Source of the DNA: Ilyonectria destructans
Taxonomy: Eukaryota; Ascomycota; Sordariomycetes; Hypocreales; Nectriaceae
Reading direction: 5' to 3'
Length of the DNA stretch: 64,000 bases
NCBI GenBank assembly: GCA_020740775.1
Contig: JAHEWK010000002.1
Span: 4,402,001 to 4,466,000, forward strand
Part shown: in pieces, positions 46,470-59,000 of the stretch
Numbering within the stretch: position 1 is the stretch's first letter
Layout of the letters: the number at the start of each line of letters is the position of its first letter
Program-made: the position numbers and the translations under genes
Notes under the pieces: generated by a model
What the model saw: only the letters and a program-made list of their open reading frames with translations
What the model was told of the DNA's origin: nothing
Databases searched by the model: none

Positions 46470-47000
46470 ATGGGACTTCGAATTGCTCTCGGTGGCGATG
46501 ACGCCGGCTTCGACTACAAGGCCACCCTCATCAAGGACCTGAGCTCCGATCCTCGCGTCGAGTCTACTATCGATGTCGGCCCCAAAGCCTCTTCCGATAA
46601 GACGCCTTATCCTCACTATGCTATCGCCGCTGCCGAGTTGGTTGCTCGCGGAGAGGCCGACCGCGCTATCCTCATCTGTGGCACGGGCTTGGGCGTCGCA
46701 ATCAGCGCAAACAAGGTCCCTGGAGTCCGTGCCGTGACCGCGCATGATAGCTTCAGCGTTGAGCGCGCCATCAAGAGCAACAATGCGCAAGTCTTGTGCC
46801 TTGGGCAGCGTGTTATTGGCATCGAGTTGGCCAGGCGCTTGGTCAAGGAGTGGCTAGCATACGAGTTTGACGAGGTACGCACCGTGTTCACACTCTTTTA
46901 ATCGTTGACACTGACCTGGCTATGACAGACCTCCGCTTCAGCCGAAAAAGTCCAAGTCATCTCCGATTACGACGCCAAGATGAACGGCGTCTGCGCGTAA
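46470..47000 (+). CDS. RpiB/LacA-family isomerase, D-erythrulose-4-phosphate isomerase-like
   Basis: Exons are 46470-46874 and 46929-47000, giving 158 aa. The family interconverts aldose and ketose phosphates. Hallmarks are [10 protein letters not shown] at the N-terminus, DKTPYPHYA, the catalytic Cys70 in [19 protein letters not shown], and [14 protein letters not shown]. The stretch [20 protein letters not shown] and the C-terminal TSASAEKV are, to my recollection, closer to EryI/DerI-type D-erythrulose-4-phosphate isomerases than to ribose-5-phosphate isomerase B. Its stop lies only 98 bp from the convergent regulator. In context it would convert D-erythrulose 4-phosphate to D-erythrose 4-phosphate, feeding the pentose phosphate pathway. 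Confidence 0.88.
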
Positions 47001-47097
47001 GCGGGCGGTTGACGAACGGGAATATTAGTTGCCGCGGCAGAATCAGAATCAGCTGGATTAGGGCAGGTTTCCAATTGACGCATCAAGACTTTCGAGG

Positions 47098-49386
47098 TCA
47101 GGTATTGCCGTCTTGGTCCACCCTGCGCCACTCTGCCAGTAGGTCGTTGCGAATAGTGGACATTGGCCAACCAGTGCGATCTTCGCAAGCATTGACGAGG
47201 GTTATTATAGCGTTTCTTTGTGCAGATTCTTGTACGCAAAGTCCAGCTTTGGGTTTAGTGTTAGCCGGGGTGTTTCTTTTGCAAAAATAGAGATACAAGG
47301 GCGTGGTGAACGAACCTCCATATAGACAATGAGCCGCTATGATTTGGCATCCTTCGTCCTGTAACGCCATTGCAATGCCGCAGATCGCCGTTACTGCATC
47401 TGACAATGTTCTCTATCTCCTCAGTTAGCCCAATTCGTAAGATAGGAGTTGACGGGTCAATCCGACCTGTGTTTTGAGATAGTGGCCAAACCCAGGCTCT
47501 GGTGGCCGATGTAGCGATATCAGTATCTTTGCAAAGTTGTACACCATTGTAGCAACAGCGAAGCTCGGAGGGTGTATCCATATCGCTTGGAAAGGGCATT
47601 TCTCCGCATCCAACTCGCGTTTTGGGGAAGGGAGCGGGCGAAACCCTTGGCCCAAGTACAGTTTCCACGCCTCCAGCATGCCAAGAAGCTCTGAGCCTGC
47701 CACTGCTCTTGCGCGGAGTACCTCGGGGTTGGAGGAGGCGGGGTCTCCAAAGGGGTTTGTGGCCCCCGCAGCGGAGTAATTAACAGCTTTGCTGAGGAGG
47801 TACACGGCTCGATCTGCAAGCTCATGCTGCGTCATGTTGCCGTAGTCCTTGGTCGGAACCCAGAAGCTGTGGCATTTGCGCTTCTCACGGAACGCGGCCC
47901 AAATGTCTTGCCGGAGCCACGCCCACCATACGGCCTGGCGAAGGCCTCCGGTTTCGCCATTAACGTCTTGGCTTCGCTGTATCCAAAACACGCCCTTCAG
48001 GTGGCGTTGCCATCCAGATGCGGACTCGTCCAGCATTTCATACGTGGAAATGATGGCAGCTGTGGCCAGGATCTCTTCAGATTTAGTATAGGTAGGAGAG
48101 TGTAAAGCAGTTTGAACGTAGTGCAGTGTCTCATAGTAGTACTGGATGGCTTGGGCATGAGTCGTAGTTGATTCGAGCACACCTGGGGACCCGTCGGTTG
48201 CTCTTTTGCTCATGGCATCGTGGCGAGCAGTAAGAGCCAGTATGGCCTTCATTAGGCCCACGTTACGGAGCTATCCCTCATGTCAGCAAGGGTAAGGTCT
48301 GAGGCCTCGTGGTGCGTCAAAGATGCACATGCAAATAGCGATAAGGTTTTTATGAATACCGGATGGACTTACTGCTAATTGTGTTGCGTACGTTGAGAAG
48401 TGTCTTTCGGGGTCCAGCAGATCGAGCTTCGCAACGACGAAGTTAGTCACAGAGGGACAACTCAGTGGTGTACAAGGTAAGACTACTCACCCATAGGGCT
48501 GCGTGGTCCGCAAACTTGCGGAACAAGACAGCTTCGTGATCTAAGAGCACAATGTCCTCAAACTCCTGCCATCCGTATTCCGCGGTGCCTGTGGCGGCAA
48601 GGTCCGACAGCCTTTGGTACAGACCACCGCTGTTGACGGCAGCCTGATGCTTGACGGTGGACTCTTGCGTGGGGCTCGGGGCCAGCGAAAAGCCGGCATC
48701 GGCCTGGGCAGCGTCGGAGGCCAAGAGGTCTAGCCACCGGGTGGATGCTCCGCCGGCTGTGAGTAGGTCGGAGGTATCCGGGGAGTATCCGAGATACGGC
48801 GACTCCGGGAGGCGGCTCATGGCCCCGGTATTCGCGGCGGGTGAAGGCCCACCACTCCCGGGAACTTGGGTCGGTTGTGGGGCCGGATAGGATGAAGCAA
48901 CCAAGGGACTCTGGGTCTGAGGCGGTGGTGGCCCGGGAATAGGTGGCAAGTTGGGTCCATCCGGGGCGACTGTTACAGCCGGCAGGGGACGCTGACGCAG
49001 GGTTGCCGTCGTCGAGGGCACTGCGAAGGATGCCTCGGGATTTGGCCGGTCAGGGCCGTAGACGCATGTCTTACCTGCGAGGGTACAGGATCCACAGACG
49101 GGGACTGGTTATAAGCAGTCAGCAGGATGGTTCGTTGCTTCAGTGAGGTTGCAGCTGTGGTCGCTACGGCTCCGTGCCTTGCTCGTCACACTTCTTGTGT
49201 CGCTGGCGGCATGTCAAGCTGGAAGCCAGTCAGCAATTGTCGCGTGCAAATTCTGCATTGACTCTGTTCAGCTCACCATCCCGTCTTTGTTCTCAAGCCG
49301 CGACTTCGGCTCTTCCGCGCCTTCTTCCTCGCCGGTGCCTTTGCATCGGGATCGCTGCCCGCGCGGTCCCGGGCCGAGTCCATCAT
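47098..49386 (-). CDS. Zn2Cys6 transcription factor, Fungal_trans_2 type (cluster regulator)
   Basis: Proposed exons are 49386-49277, 49218-49178, 49104-48491, 48426-48373, 48270-47454 and 47399-47098, giving 645 aa with consistent phases. A basic N-terminus (RKKARKSRSRG) leads into the zinc cluster CLTCRQRHKKCDEQ, then VCGSCTLAGKTC after a junction. A Pro-rich linker follows. The C-terminal region has YYYETLHYVQTALHSPTY and GWQRHLKGVFWIQR, typical of the fungal-specific factor domain 2. The first Cys codon is split by an intron. The junction inside the zinc cluster needs a GC donor (CAAG then GCACGG, at 49178/49177), because no GT donor keeps the frame. The last exon joins through a 54-base intron. 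Divergent from the kinase gene by 0.8 kb; probable regulator of the cluster. Confidence 0.8.
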
Positions 49387-50193
49387 CTGGTGATGTCTCG
49401 GTTCTGCCTGTTCCAGTGTTTTCCTGGCGACGCCGCGAAACGGGGAGCGTCAATTCGGTTCGAGGGCGCTCTTGCTGGGATGCTGCAGGCGTCTGCCGTG
49501 AAACCCTTGATGGTGTTGGGCGAGACGGGGACGGGAGGAGTGCAGCGTGAGTGAGAGGCGAGAAATCCAGCGCCTCGGGAACAGCGCCGCGTGTCGGGAA
49601 CACTAGCACTTCCCCAGTGCGCGTTCGGTAAATGGCACTCACTTTGTAGTCACTAACAAGCTGGCACGCGACGAAATTCCAAGAGAATTCTCGATAAAAG
49701 CTTCAATTATTCTAATAAACTCTTTTCATTAATATAATATCGTTGGTATCGCTCAATTTACTCAATATTGTCTATAATCTTCCTCAATCGCTTGCTGTAC
49801 GTGCACTGGTATCCCAAACTGGCCAGCTGGAATCCCCGCCCACAGGTTAGTAACAGTGAGAGCACGGTAGCCCCGTGTCGAGGCTTTTCTTCACGCACCT
49901 CGCAACAAGAAAACGTCCCCGTGCCGCGCGCGACACCAGACTTCTGCGATTCAACTCAAGACTTCGCTGGAGCTTCCATTGTCGGCAGCAAGTCCCAATT
50001 GAAGCTGCAGCGGCAGATTACAGCAGCATGGGGCTGCATCATGGCCGTCCTCGCCTCGACGCCCCTACGCCCCTCTGCGAGCACATTGAGACCCGCGCAA
50101 GTCCATCATATTAGAATGCGGGCATCGTCCCTGACCCAAGCTGCCATTGACCATGCCACTCTGCCCTCTTTGTGACCTGGATCCGTCGTAATC
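49387..50193. promoter_or_regulatory. Divergent promoter of the regulator and kinase genes
   Basis: 807 bp, AT-rich around 49690-49790. No exact GGGGTAT box was found; related GC-rich words such as GTAGCCCCG (49868) occur. Frames crossing it on both strands are shadows. Confidence 0.45.
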
Positions 50194-52197
50194 ATGTCAG
50201 ACAAGCACTACTTTCCCGAAACTGCTGCGAACCAGCTCGTCCCCCGGGCGCTGCGAGCTCTCGTCCGCGGAACACCACAGCTGTCGCTGATCGATTCCGA
50301 GCGAGTCGTCTACAACAACCAGCACGACCCAGCCCGCGTAGCAGTCATCAGCGGCGGGGGATCTGGCCACGAGCCCGCCTGGGCCGGCTATGTTGGCGAT
50401 GGAATGCTGTCGGGCGCTGCTTGCGGCGATATCTTTGCCAGCCCCAGCACGAAGCAGGTCCTGGCTGCAATGGCCGCCACGCCCTCCTCCGAGGGCACTA
50501 TCCTGATGATCACCAACTACACGGGCGATCGTCTTCACTTTGGTCTCGCCGCGGAGCGCGCAAAGGCGTCCGGGCTGTCTCCCAAGGTTGTTGTCTTGCC
50601 CGCAACGGACGATGTTTCCATCCCCAGAAGCAGGATCCGCGTGGGGCGCCGGGGTCTCGCGGGCCACGTCCTCAGTATGGGGAAACCTCCCAGCTTCCGT
50701 TCCCCGGATTAGGCTAATATGGTTAAAAGCTCTCAAGGCTGTGGGTGCCGCCGCGCAAGCCAAGCTCTCATTTGAGCGCTGCGTCGATATCGGAAAAGCG
50801 GTTAACGATAGCCTGGTGACCATCGGATCGGCTCTTGACCACTGCCACGTCCCAGGCCGGCAAGCCCACGAAACGATTGCGAAGGACGTTTGCGTCGTTG
50901 GTGCTGGTATTCACAATGAGCCTGTAAGTCCTTCTCATAAGATCTGCTCTCAATTGCGCAAACTAACAAAGGCTCACAAATAGGGTGCCGAGCACATCTC
51001 ACCATTCCCCTCCGTCGAGTCTCTCATCGACCACTGCTTGAAACAATTGTGTGATCCCAATGATAAAGAGCGAGCGTTTGTTTCATTCGAAAACAAGGAT
51101 GACCAGGCCATTCTTCTCATCAATAACTATGGTGGACTGTCCAACCTAGAACTTGGTGCCCTTACCGATGAGGTCCTCATCCAGCTGGGTATGGGGCTAC
51201 CCTACACCTCACCGCGACAGTCAGAGCTGACGAGCCATTAGAATCGAGTTGGAAAATCAGCCCCGTCAAGATTTACTGCGGCACGTTTGAGACTTCTCTC
51301 AACGGACCTGGTTTCTCTATCTCCCTGAGCAATGTCACCCAGGCCGCTCGCCAAGCGAATGTCGAGGTTCCCGAACTCCTGGAACTACTCGGTGCGCCCA
51401 CGGCTGCTCCGGCATGGCCCAACTACCCCCCTTCGCCCATCGACTTATCGAAGCGATCCGCTGTCAACACAAAAGAGGTTGACCTCCAGCCTTCAATTAC
51501 CCCTGAAGCCGATATTAAGAGTGAGTATTTATTTCCTGGTATTCTGGATTGAACCCCACTCACAATTAGCTTAGTTGATTCTGGCCTCCTGAGCGCCGTC
51601 CTCCGCCGTGGATGCGAAGCTGCAATTGCTGCCGAGCCTAACCTAACAGAATGGGACATGGTGATGGGCGATGGCGACTGTGGTGAGGCCGTCAAGGGAG
51701 TCAGCGAGGCCATTATTGCGCTCCTCGATGGTTCATCCAGCATCGCCGGGGCCGGATCCATCTTCACTGCCCTCTTCGCCATTCTCCAGGCCGTCGACGA
51801 CATGGGCGGCACCCTGGGTGCCATCCTCGGCATCCTCCTCAGCGCCTTTGCTTCCGAGCTCCAGAAGGCCTCCTCCCGTGATGGCCTTGCCCCCGCGCTC
51901 TACTCCACCGCACTGGCTGCGGCTGCTGAGTCCCTCAAGCACTACACCGCCGCCCGAGAGGGCGACCGGACAGTCATGGATGTCCTCTTGCCGTTTGCCG
52001 ACGCTTTTGCCAAATCAAATGACTTTTCAGGCGCCGTAAAGATCGCTGCTGACAAGGCCGAGGCAACGAGGTTCCTGAAGCCGCGGTTTGGACGAGCAAC
52101 ATACGTGGGAGAGGATAAGGAACAGGAACTACCAGACCCTGGAGCGTGGGCCATGTTTGAGTTTTTGAAAGGTATGGAGAGCGGATTGAAGCAATAA
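50194..52197 (+). CDS. Dihydroxyacetone kinase-family ketose kinase (DhaK-DhaL fusion)
   Basis: Exons are 50194-50674, 50730-50923, 50984-51188, 51242-51520 and 51575-52197, giving 593 aa. The ATP-dependent two-domain layout is complete. The DhaK part has GGGSGHEPAWAGYVG, the covalent substrate-binding His222 in GAGIHNEP, and NNYGGLSNLELGALTDEV. The DhaL part has the Mg-binding MGDGDCGEAV and MGGTLGAILGI. These kinases phosphorylate dihydroxyacetone, glyceraldehyde or four-carbon ketoses; the Yarrowia erythritol pathway uses a member as erythrulose kinase. Next to an RpiB-type isomerase and an SDR, erythrulose is the likeliest substrate, though glycerone cannot be excluded. The TVGTF-like segment IYCGTFETSLNGPGF is intact. 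Confidence 0.9.
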
Positions 52198-54144
52198 AAA
52201 GCCATTGCGGTTTATCTGTCTATAATATCTTGAGCCTCGTACATAAAATTATCATTCAAAAGTGCCATTGTCACCAAACGCCGATAGTAATAACGAGCTC
52301 AGAGAGGACCGGCATTCGTGAGCATCATAGTACATAAACTCATCCATGTGTGCGTTTCATAATGTAGTGTTTACTCGGTCAATAGTTTGGAGCCTCATGC
52401 ACTGGCTAGTGATGCAATTCCTGTATCTGCTGAGGGTATTGTAGTTGCGGCACTGGTTGATAGTACTGTTGGTTGTTGCACTTGCGGATGGGAAAGTGGG
52501 CGCCGCCTCGTAAATCGGGCCCCACGAGACCAGAGATTTGATCTTTGACAACCCCCAAACCTCGCTTACAGGGGAGGCTTTTCCACTTGCAACCTGGAGG
52601 GGTTCTCTTACGGACACGCATGAGTCCTTCTCCGTCCTAGAGGCTATCAATGGGCTCACCGCTGTGCCGTTCCTTGGAAACGGATGGAATAGACTGCCGT
52701 CTGAACCGCAGCATCGGTTCTGGAGTTTAGTGTCTTGAGTGTTTATTTACGGATACGTTGTCTAGATAAGATGGCACACACACGCACTACCACTGAGATA
52801 ACGGCGCATGCATGTAGTTTCAATCGCGAGTAAGTTCGGTATGGAGCGGGATGGCCGACATTCGTTTGCCATGGCGGCCAAGCCGAGCTTGACCCAACTA
52901 ATTCCATTTGGAATTCGGAGAAGAAAGGAAAGAAGAAAACTAAAGAAGAAAACGGCGGCACGGCTGGACCGCCCAGATGGAATCGTCGTTATCCTTTCGA
53001 CGGAGGCTTCTAGACGCCATAATAGAAGCTTCCCACCGACTGGAATCCTTCTAGTTCTGGACCGTGAGAACGCCTGTGCTAACGGAGGAGCCCGCGTGGG
53101 AGCAAATTAACCTACCGCTCCCAATCCCCAACCATTCCAGATGTTCGAACTCGTGGCAGACTAAGCCCAACGCGCTCAGATCCGGGGTGATCCCTTCGGT
53201 GGCTGGCGCCGTGGAGGCGGGTCCAGATGGCACCGGGGACACGGTCGGGGCTCCGGTTACTACTCCACAGGCAACGGGACGGCAGGTGATTCATTAGTTA
53301 GTAAGTCGTTGGTATCCAAGACGGGCCAAGATTCACCAGCATAGTTCGAAGAAACTCAAACTTGGAAATGGCTTCAAACGGTATGAATCGTTACAGTTTG
53401 TTTGATTGAGGATCCTAACAGGGGAGCACGCTCTTGAACTGGCATGGATAATGCTTCACATTGCGTCACAAGGAAGCAGACAGTCCAGTCATAACTCAGG
53501 GTATCGACTGCTGAGTGAGGATGGGAATGACAGCATAGAACCAGGTCTCAGTCCTTCAATCTCATCAAATACCCTCCCCCACGCAGCGTATACACTCAAT
53601 TGAATTCCACGACAGTCTGGGCCCTCCAAACCCACAATCACATATCTACGCCAATCCCCAAAGCAACTCTGCCAGGCGGCCGCCCGTCGACTCTTACAAC
53701 CCTCACACCCGGACAAGCCGGCAGGGGAATGGAAAAGGCTGCTCCCAGGGCCGCGGCCACGTGTATGAGAACCCGTTGGAATGAGCCAAGCTGCGCCGCT
53801 GCTATTGTCGCGTGGTGTGGCGGCGGAGCCAAGCTTTCCTCCAGGAGAGGCCAGGCCCGTCTGTTAGTTGCGAGGGAAACTTACACGTCGTGGAATGGTC
53901 TGATGTGAGATAGATCCATGAACGGGCGTTCCGTGTTTGCGGATATGGGGATTTCCAATACGCAAGCCTGGGTTTCCTTGGCTCTTTAGGTTCTTAGGTT
54001 CTTGGCTCATTGATTTCCGTGACTCGACAGCAAAGTCCATATATGGCGACAATCCCATGAGATCAGCACCGGGTACTCGGATCGACATGTCCCAGTGGCC
54101 AACACCCCTTCCTTCTCCCCAGTGCCAATTGTATTATTAGAAAC
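52198..54144. other. 1.9 kb region between the kinase and the Ntn hydrolase
   Basis: Contains the kinase 3' UTR and the next promoter. Frames at 52357-52659, 52808-53110, 53064-53297 and 53600-53908 show no recognisable protein, and no splice chain connects them. A small direct repeat, GGTTCTTAGGTTCTT, lies near 53988-54002. Confidence 0.4.
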
Positions 54145-55287
54145 ATGCACAACTCCTCCCTCGCAGCCGCAGCCGGCCTCATCGGCAGCGCCATGGCCTG
54201 CTCGCGCGTAACCTACAAGGCCGGCGGCGCGAGCAACCGCATCACCATCGGCCGGTCCCTGGACTTTGTCGTCGACACAAACACCACCATCTGGGCCTTC
54301 CCCGCGGGCCTGCGGCGCTTCGGCGGCGTCTCGGACAACCCCTTCACGTGGAGGTCCCTATACGGCTCCGTCACGGCCGTGGAGCTCGACGAGGTGTACA
54401 CTGAGGGTGTCAACACCGAGGGCCTCACGGGCAGCGCCATGTACCTCGACCAGATCGACTACGGTGCGCGCGTCGGGAGTGTACCGGGCATGTTTGTCGG
54501 CGTGTGGATGCAGTACTTCCTGGACATGTATGCCACTGTCGCCGAAGCCGCCAAGGACTCCTGCCCCAGCGAAGGTGGCGAGGAGAAGTTTCAAGTAGTA
54601 GGATCTTCTTTACGGCAAGAGTTCTCAGCGGGTGTGCACCTCTCAATCTCGGATACAACGGGCGACAATCTCATCCTGGAGTTCGTCGAGGGGAAGCTCA
54701 AGTGCCACCACTCACCCAACTACACCGTGGTAACCGACGAGCCGTCTTTCGCCCAGCAACTTGCCATTGACGCATACTGGAAACCTCTATCCAACTACAC
54801 TCTCCCAGGCACTTCCACACCAGCAGGTTCGTTTCTCCTTGTTAAAAACTCTGCAAAAATACATTACTAACCTACCGCCACAGACCGCTTTGTCCGTCTA
54901 TCACACTACAACCGCATCATCCCCCAAGCCGCCGACCTCGAAACTGCCATGTCCAACACTGCGGGAATGATCCGTGCCGTCAGCACACCCATAAAAGACC
55001 TTGACCTAGAAGAAGATGATGATGATGAAGATGAAGATACCAGCGCCCCAGAGGTGTGGCCAACGCTGTGGCGCATGTTTACCGACACGCTAGACAAGAC
55101 TGTCTTTTACGAGAGCGCAACGAGTCCCATGCATTTCTGGTACGATGTCAACGCGTTCAACTTGACCAAGGGCGCCATCATAACGAGGCTGTCCCTGGAT
55201 GATGTGTCGTGGCGGAAGAGAGTCGGAGATGTGTCTGAGAAGTTCACGCCGGTTCCAGAAAATGAATGTATATGGACGGTTTGTTAA
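54145..55287 (+). CDS. Penicillin V acylase/choloylglycine hydrolase-family secreted Ntn hydrolase
   Basis: Exons are 54145-54826 and 54884-55287, giving 361 aa. The N-terminal 18 residues are a signal peptide ending in AMA, directly before Cys19 (CSRVTY). Ntn hydrolases of this family use an N-terminal Cys exposed by cleavage, so removal of the peptide would activate the enzyme. The following motifs fit: RITIGRSLDF, TTIWAFPAGLRRFGG (as in the FPxxxxRxGG of penicillin V acylases), VNTEGLTGSAMYL and SDTTGDNLILEF. The family cleaves amide bonds of acyl-amino acids, bile salts or quorum-sensing acyl-homoserine lactones. An acidic insert (EEDDDDEDED) at about 287-297 is unusual. The natural substrate cannot be told from sequence. 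Confidence 0.85.
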
Positions 55288-56013
55288 CGATGAAATGATA
55301 AGTGGTAAATGAAACCTAAAAGAACACTCAATAAACCATAGAATAGAAACACAATAATAAATCTACTTCCCTGCCTTTGATGATAATTGTCAACGTCGAT
55401 AGTTTGTGCATTCGTATGGTCATTGCTTATCTGTATTCGCTCTGGAGCATCAGAGACAAACCGAAGCCCTGTAGACAACGTCAAGATGAGTGGTTCAGGA
55501 AACCAAGACTTTAAACTGTTCTGTGAATTTGGGCGATATGTATTGTTGATATTTAATGACTACTTTGTTCCTCATCGACATGTCCACTGCCAACCCCTTT
55601 TCCCTTCATCCCACTCACCCTACACCCCCAACACGAGCGTGCCACAAACAACCCTCATCTTACATCCAACCCAGAGTTTTCGCCATCGTTTATCAAGTTT
55701 GCCTAAAACGATGGCCCTCGCTCATTCCCAGCCATTCTTTTCCGCCATCCTTGCGTGACGACATCGACACAGCAACTACCAACCGACGATATCACGCCCG
55801 CGGCACGTTCTCGGGGGGATCTCCAGTAGATGGGGTCATCATTTGTTTGCACGTTCTAAAAGTTCTTTCTTTTTGATCGGGCATCTCATCACTCGTCTCT
55901 TCGTCCCCGGGGAATCTTGGCTCTGCCCTGATGTGAAAAGAGGAAGGGGGATATAAAAAGGGGTAAACGAATCCTGCCACTCATTCTCCTGTCGTTCATC
56001 GCTGATAACTAAC
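55288..56013. other. Convergent region between the Ntn hydrolase and importin genes
   Basis: Two 3' UTRs meet here. Frames at 55387-55758 and 55556-55876 look like translated spacer. No other element was seen. Confidence 0.45.
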
Positions 56014-59000
56014 TTAACTGGCACCGCCATTAACGGCACCAGGGGCGCCAGTAAGACCAGCCTGCTGAGCAGCGAGGGCCTGAGCCTGCTGGGCAGCGAC
56101 CTCATCAGCCTTGACCATGACGCCTTGGATCACAGTCTGATCATCGGCAGAAAGGTGACCGGCGAGGGTGGCATAGAACTGGGGCTGCTCCTGTTGCATC
56201 TCTGTGGAAACACCGCGTCAGAATCTTTCAAATATCAGTAAGGATTGGGATGAACTTACTCAACAGGGTAGCGCGGAAGAGCTGATAAGGCTCAATCTTG
56301 TCAAGGGGAGACTCGAGGAGGACGCTATCCTCGCCGAGATCATCTTCCTCAACATCATCAATCGCACGGCTGAACTTCTGGGCCTAAAGACAGTTTAGGT
56401 CAGTACGAGGTCTGATAGTGTGAAGCGCTTGGTGATGCTCACCTCCTCATTCAGGAATTCCAGGTAAGCGGTGCTCTCGTCCTTGGACTCGCCGGTCTCG
56501 CCCTCGGTGGACTCCTCCTCTGCGTTCCAGTTGGCCTCATCGTCATCCCACTCGTCCTCCTCACCATAGTCGTAGGTGGACTCGAGGTGGAAATCATCTC
56601 GGAGAGCCTCCTCGCGGTCTTAAAAACATTAGCATTTACTGCGTAGTAGGGAAATGAGAGACTCACTCTTCATGGCATTGGGGAGGGTTCGGAACAGCTC
56701 GGTGATGCCTTGGAGTAATCGAGGCCAACCAACCGAGACACTAGCGGGAACCTGCTCGTGGTTGAGGTTGAGCAGAGCTGAGATGGACACGATACAGAGC
56801 TTCTTGTCGTGGACGCGAGTAAAGGAGGTCATGCTACCGAACCACAGGCTGAAGAAGCGGTTGGTCCATCCCTTGGTCTCGAGGACCTGGAGGGTGAGCA
56901 GGGGGTTGTAGTGGATGGAGTTAATGACCATCTCCATCAGGTGAATGCGGTAGCTCTTGATCTTGACGTCCTGGCTGGCTAGAATGTTCATGGCCATGTT
57001 GATGAAGCCCTCGACACAGCTGTCGATCTGGCCACGCAGGCTGAGCATCATGGCCTCAGCCAGCTTGCAAGCACATATCCTCTCGACGCCTCCCTGGATG
57101 CTATCCGTGAACATATCAGCGACCATCGAGTAGAGGGCCTGGGTGTACTCGGGCTTCTGGGCCAGCTGAGGAGCACCAAACTGGACAAAGTTGTCAAGCG
57201 CCGGAAGCATATCCTCCAGGTAGTACTCGGCGCCAGCCTTGAAGGTGGTGTGGATGAGCTCAAAGGCCTGCCACATGGTGGGGGAAATGGCCTTGGCGGC
57301 GAAAGTGCAGCTGTCGATAATTTCGAAAACCTCGTTGTAGAGATCTACACATAAAAGTTAGTGAGTCCGTTCAAAGCTGAAAGAGGAAACAAAACTTACC
57401 ATAGAGCTTGTTTTCAAGGGTAACCTTAATGACTGGCATGAGAACAGCTTCGATATGAAGCAGGACATCGGGGGTGCTCTCGAGGGTGAGAATCAGAGTG
57501 CCGATGGTCTGCAGAACACCAAGTGCGGTGATGCTCTTATCGTCGTACTCGTTGTAGACCTCGCCATCATCGCCAACCTTGCTCTCCTTCTCGAGAAGCT
57601 CACGGACAATTCGCATGTAAGTGTCGCGAAGCTGCTCGCTCAGGGCCACGGCGAAGGGGGTCAGCTCAGTGGCAAAGACCTCGACAAAGTCCTCCATGAC
57701 ATTGGCCAGGGCATCGATATCGGCCTCGTTCGCCAGCTTAAGCAGCTGCTGCATAATGGTTGGGATGTTTTGCTGCATGCTGGTGCGGATGACGTCGTGA
57801 CGAATGAGGGGCTGTAGAGCGAGGGCGGCGGTGACACGGACGGGGAGCGCCGGGTCAGCCATGCAGTCCAGGATGTGACGGTAGATGGTGAGGAGGTTGT
57901 TCTGGTCCTGGAAGTTGAGTTGTTCAAACTTCTCGATAGTGTCGCAGGCACGAGCTCGGAGGTAGCCCTGGGAGCTGGTGAAGTCGGGGAAGACGTAGCG
58001 GACGAGGAAGTACTCGACCTGGTCGGCGATGGGGCTCTTCTTTCCGAGGATGACGGGGGCAAGGGTGGCGATCATTCTCAGAGCACCCTCCTTGGCGATG
58101 TGGTTCTTCTTGTCATCTGAGGCCTGCTCGTACTCATTGACAACGGCGTTGACAAAGGTGAGGATCTCAAAGGTCTCCTTGCGGCGGTTCTTGGTCAGGT
58201 TGACCAGGAAGTTGGTGGCGGCAACGTCAGGAGCGGATGCCTCCTCGAAGTAGTTAAGCTTTCGGTGGAGGTACTCGTCGGGCTCGTCCTCGAACTTCTC
58301 GATATCCTCCTCGGTCAGGCAGAGGACGGGGAAGACGAAGTGAGTGACCAGGTTGGTCAGATGCGGCTTCAGGTGCACCCACATCTCCTTGGGCCGCACC
58401 GACTCGTCGAGGAAGACGAGGGTATAAGACAAGCAGGGTCGACTGAGCCAGGACGTCTTGGCCACCCACTTCTCAATCTCTTGCAGGTAGTGCTTGAGAA
58501 TCTCGGGAGCGATCTTGGAGGTGAAGTCCTTGGCAAATTGGAGGGCTTCGTCACCCTTGCCGGGGCTCGCGGGGTTACCGTGTCTGGAGAAAGCAGAGTT
58601 AGTGGTGTTGGTGGCATTTGAACATGTACTAAGCGCAATCGTACCGAATAAAGAGGCGGTTCAGGTTGAAGTAAGCCCACTTCTTGGCCTTCCACCAGTG
58701 GTGCTTCTCGCGATCATAATTGTCACCCTGCATGGCATTGGCGGGGCAAGTCTTGGAGACAGTCTGGAGGAAGACGGTGCACCAGGCGATGGTGACGTCG
58801 TGCTGTCGCAGGAAGGGAGCGAGCTCCAACTGTACGAGGATCGATTAGCAAACCTGGCAGGTTTGGACAAAACGGGAATGGAGATATCGCACCCAGGTTG
58901 CGTGCTTGTAGGCCTTGAGGGCCAGGTGCAGCATCTCACCGGCCTCATCGCTCTCCTGGTTCACCAGCTCATTGCAGATGGCCAGCAGGCGGGGGAAGCT

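Noticed and set aside
50172..50717. 181-codon frame overlapping the kinase start
   Set aside because: Shifted frame over the first kinase exon; the DhaK motifs are in the other frame, and this one starts upstream of the kinase ATG.
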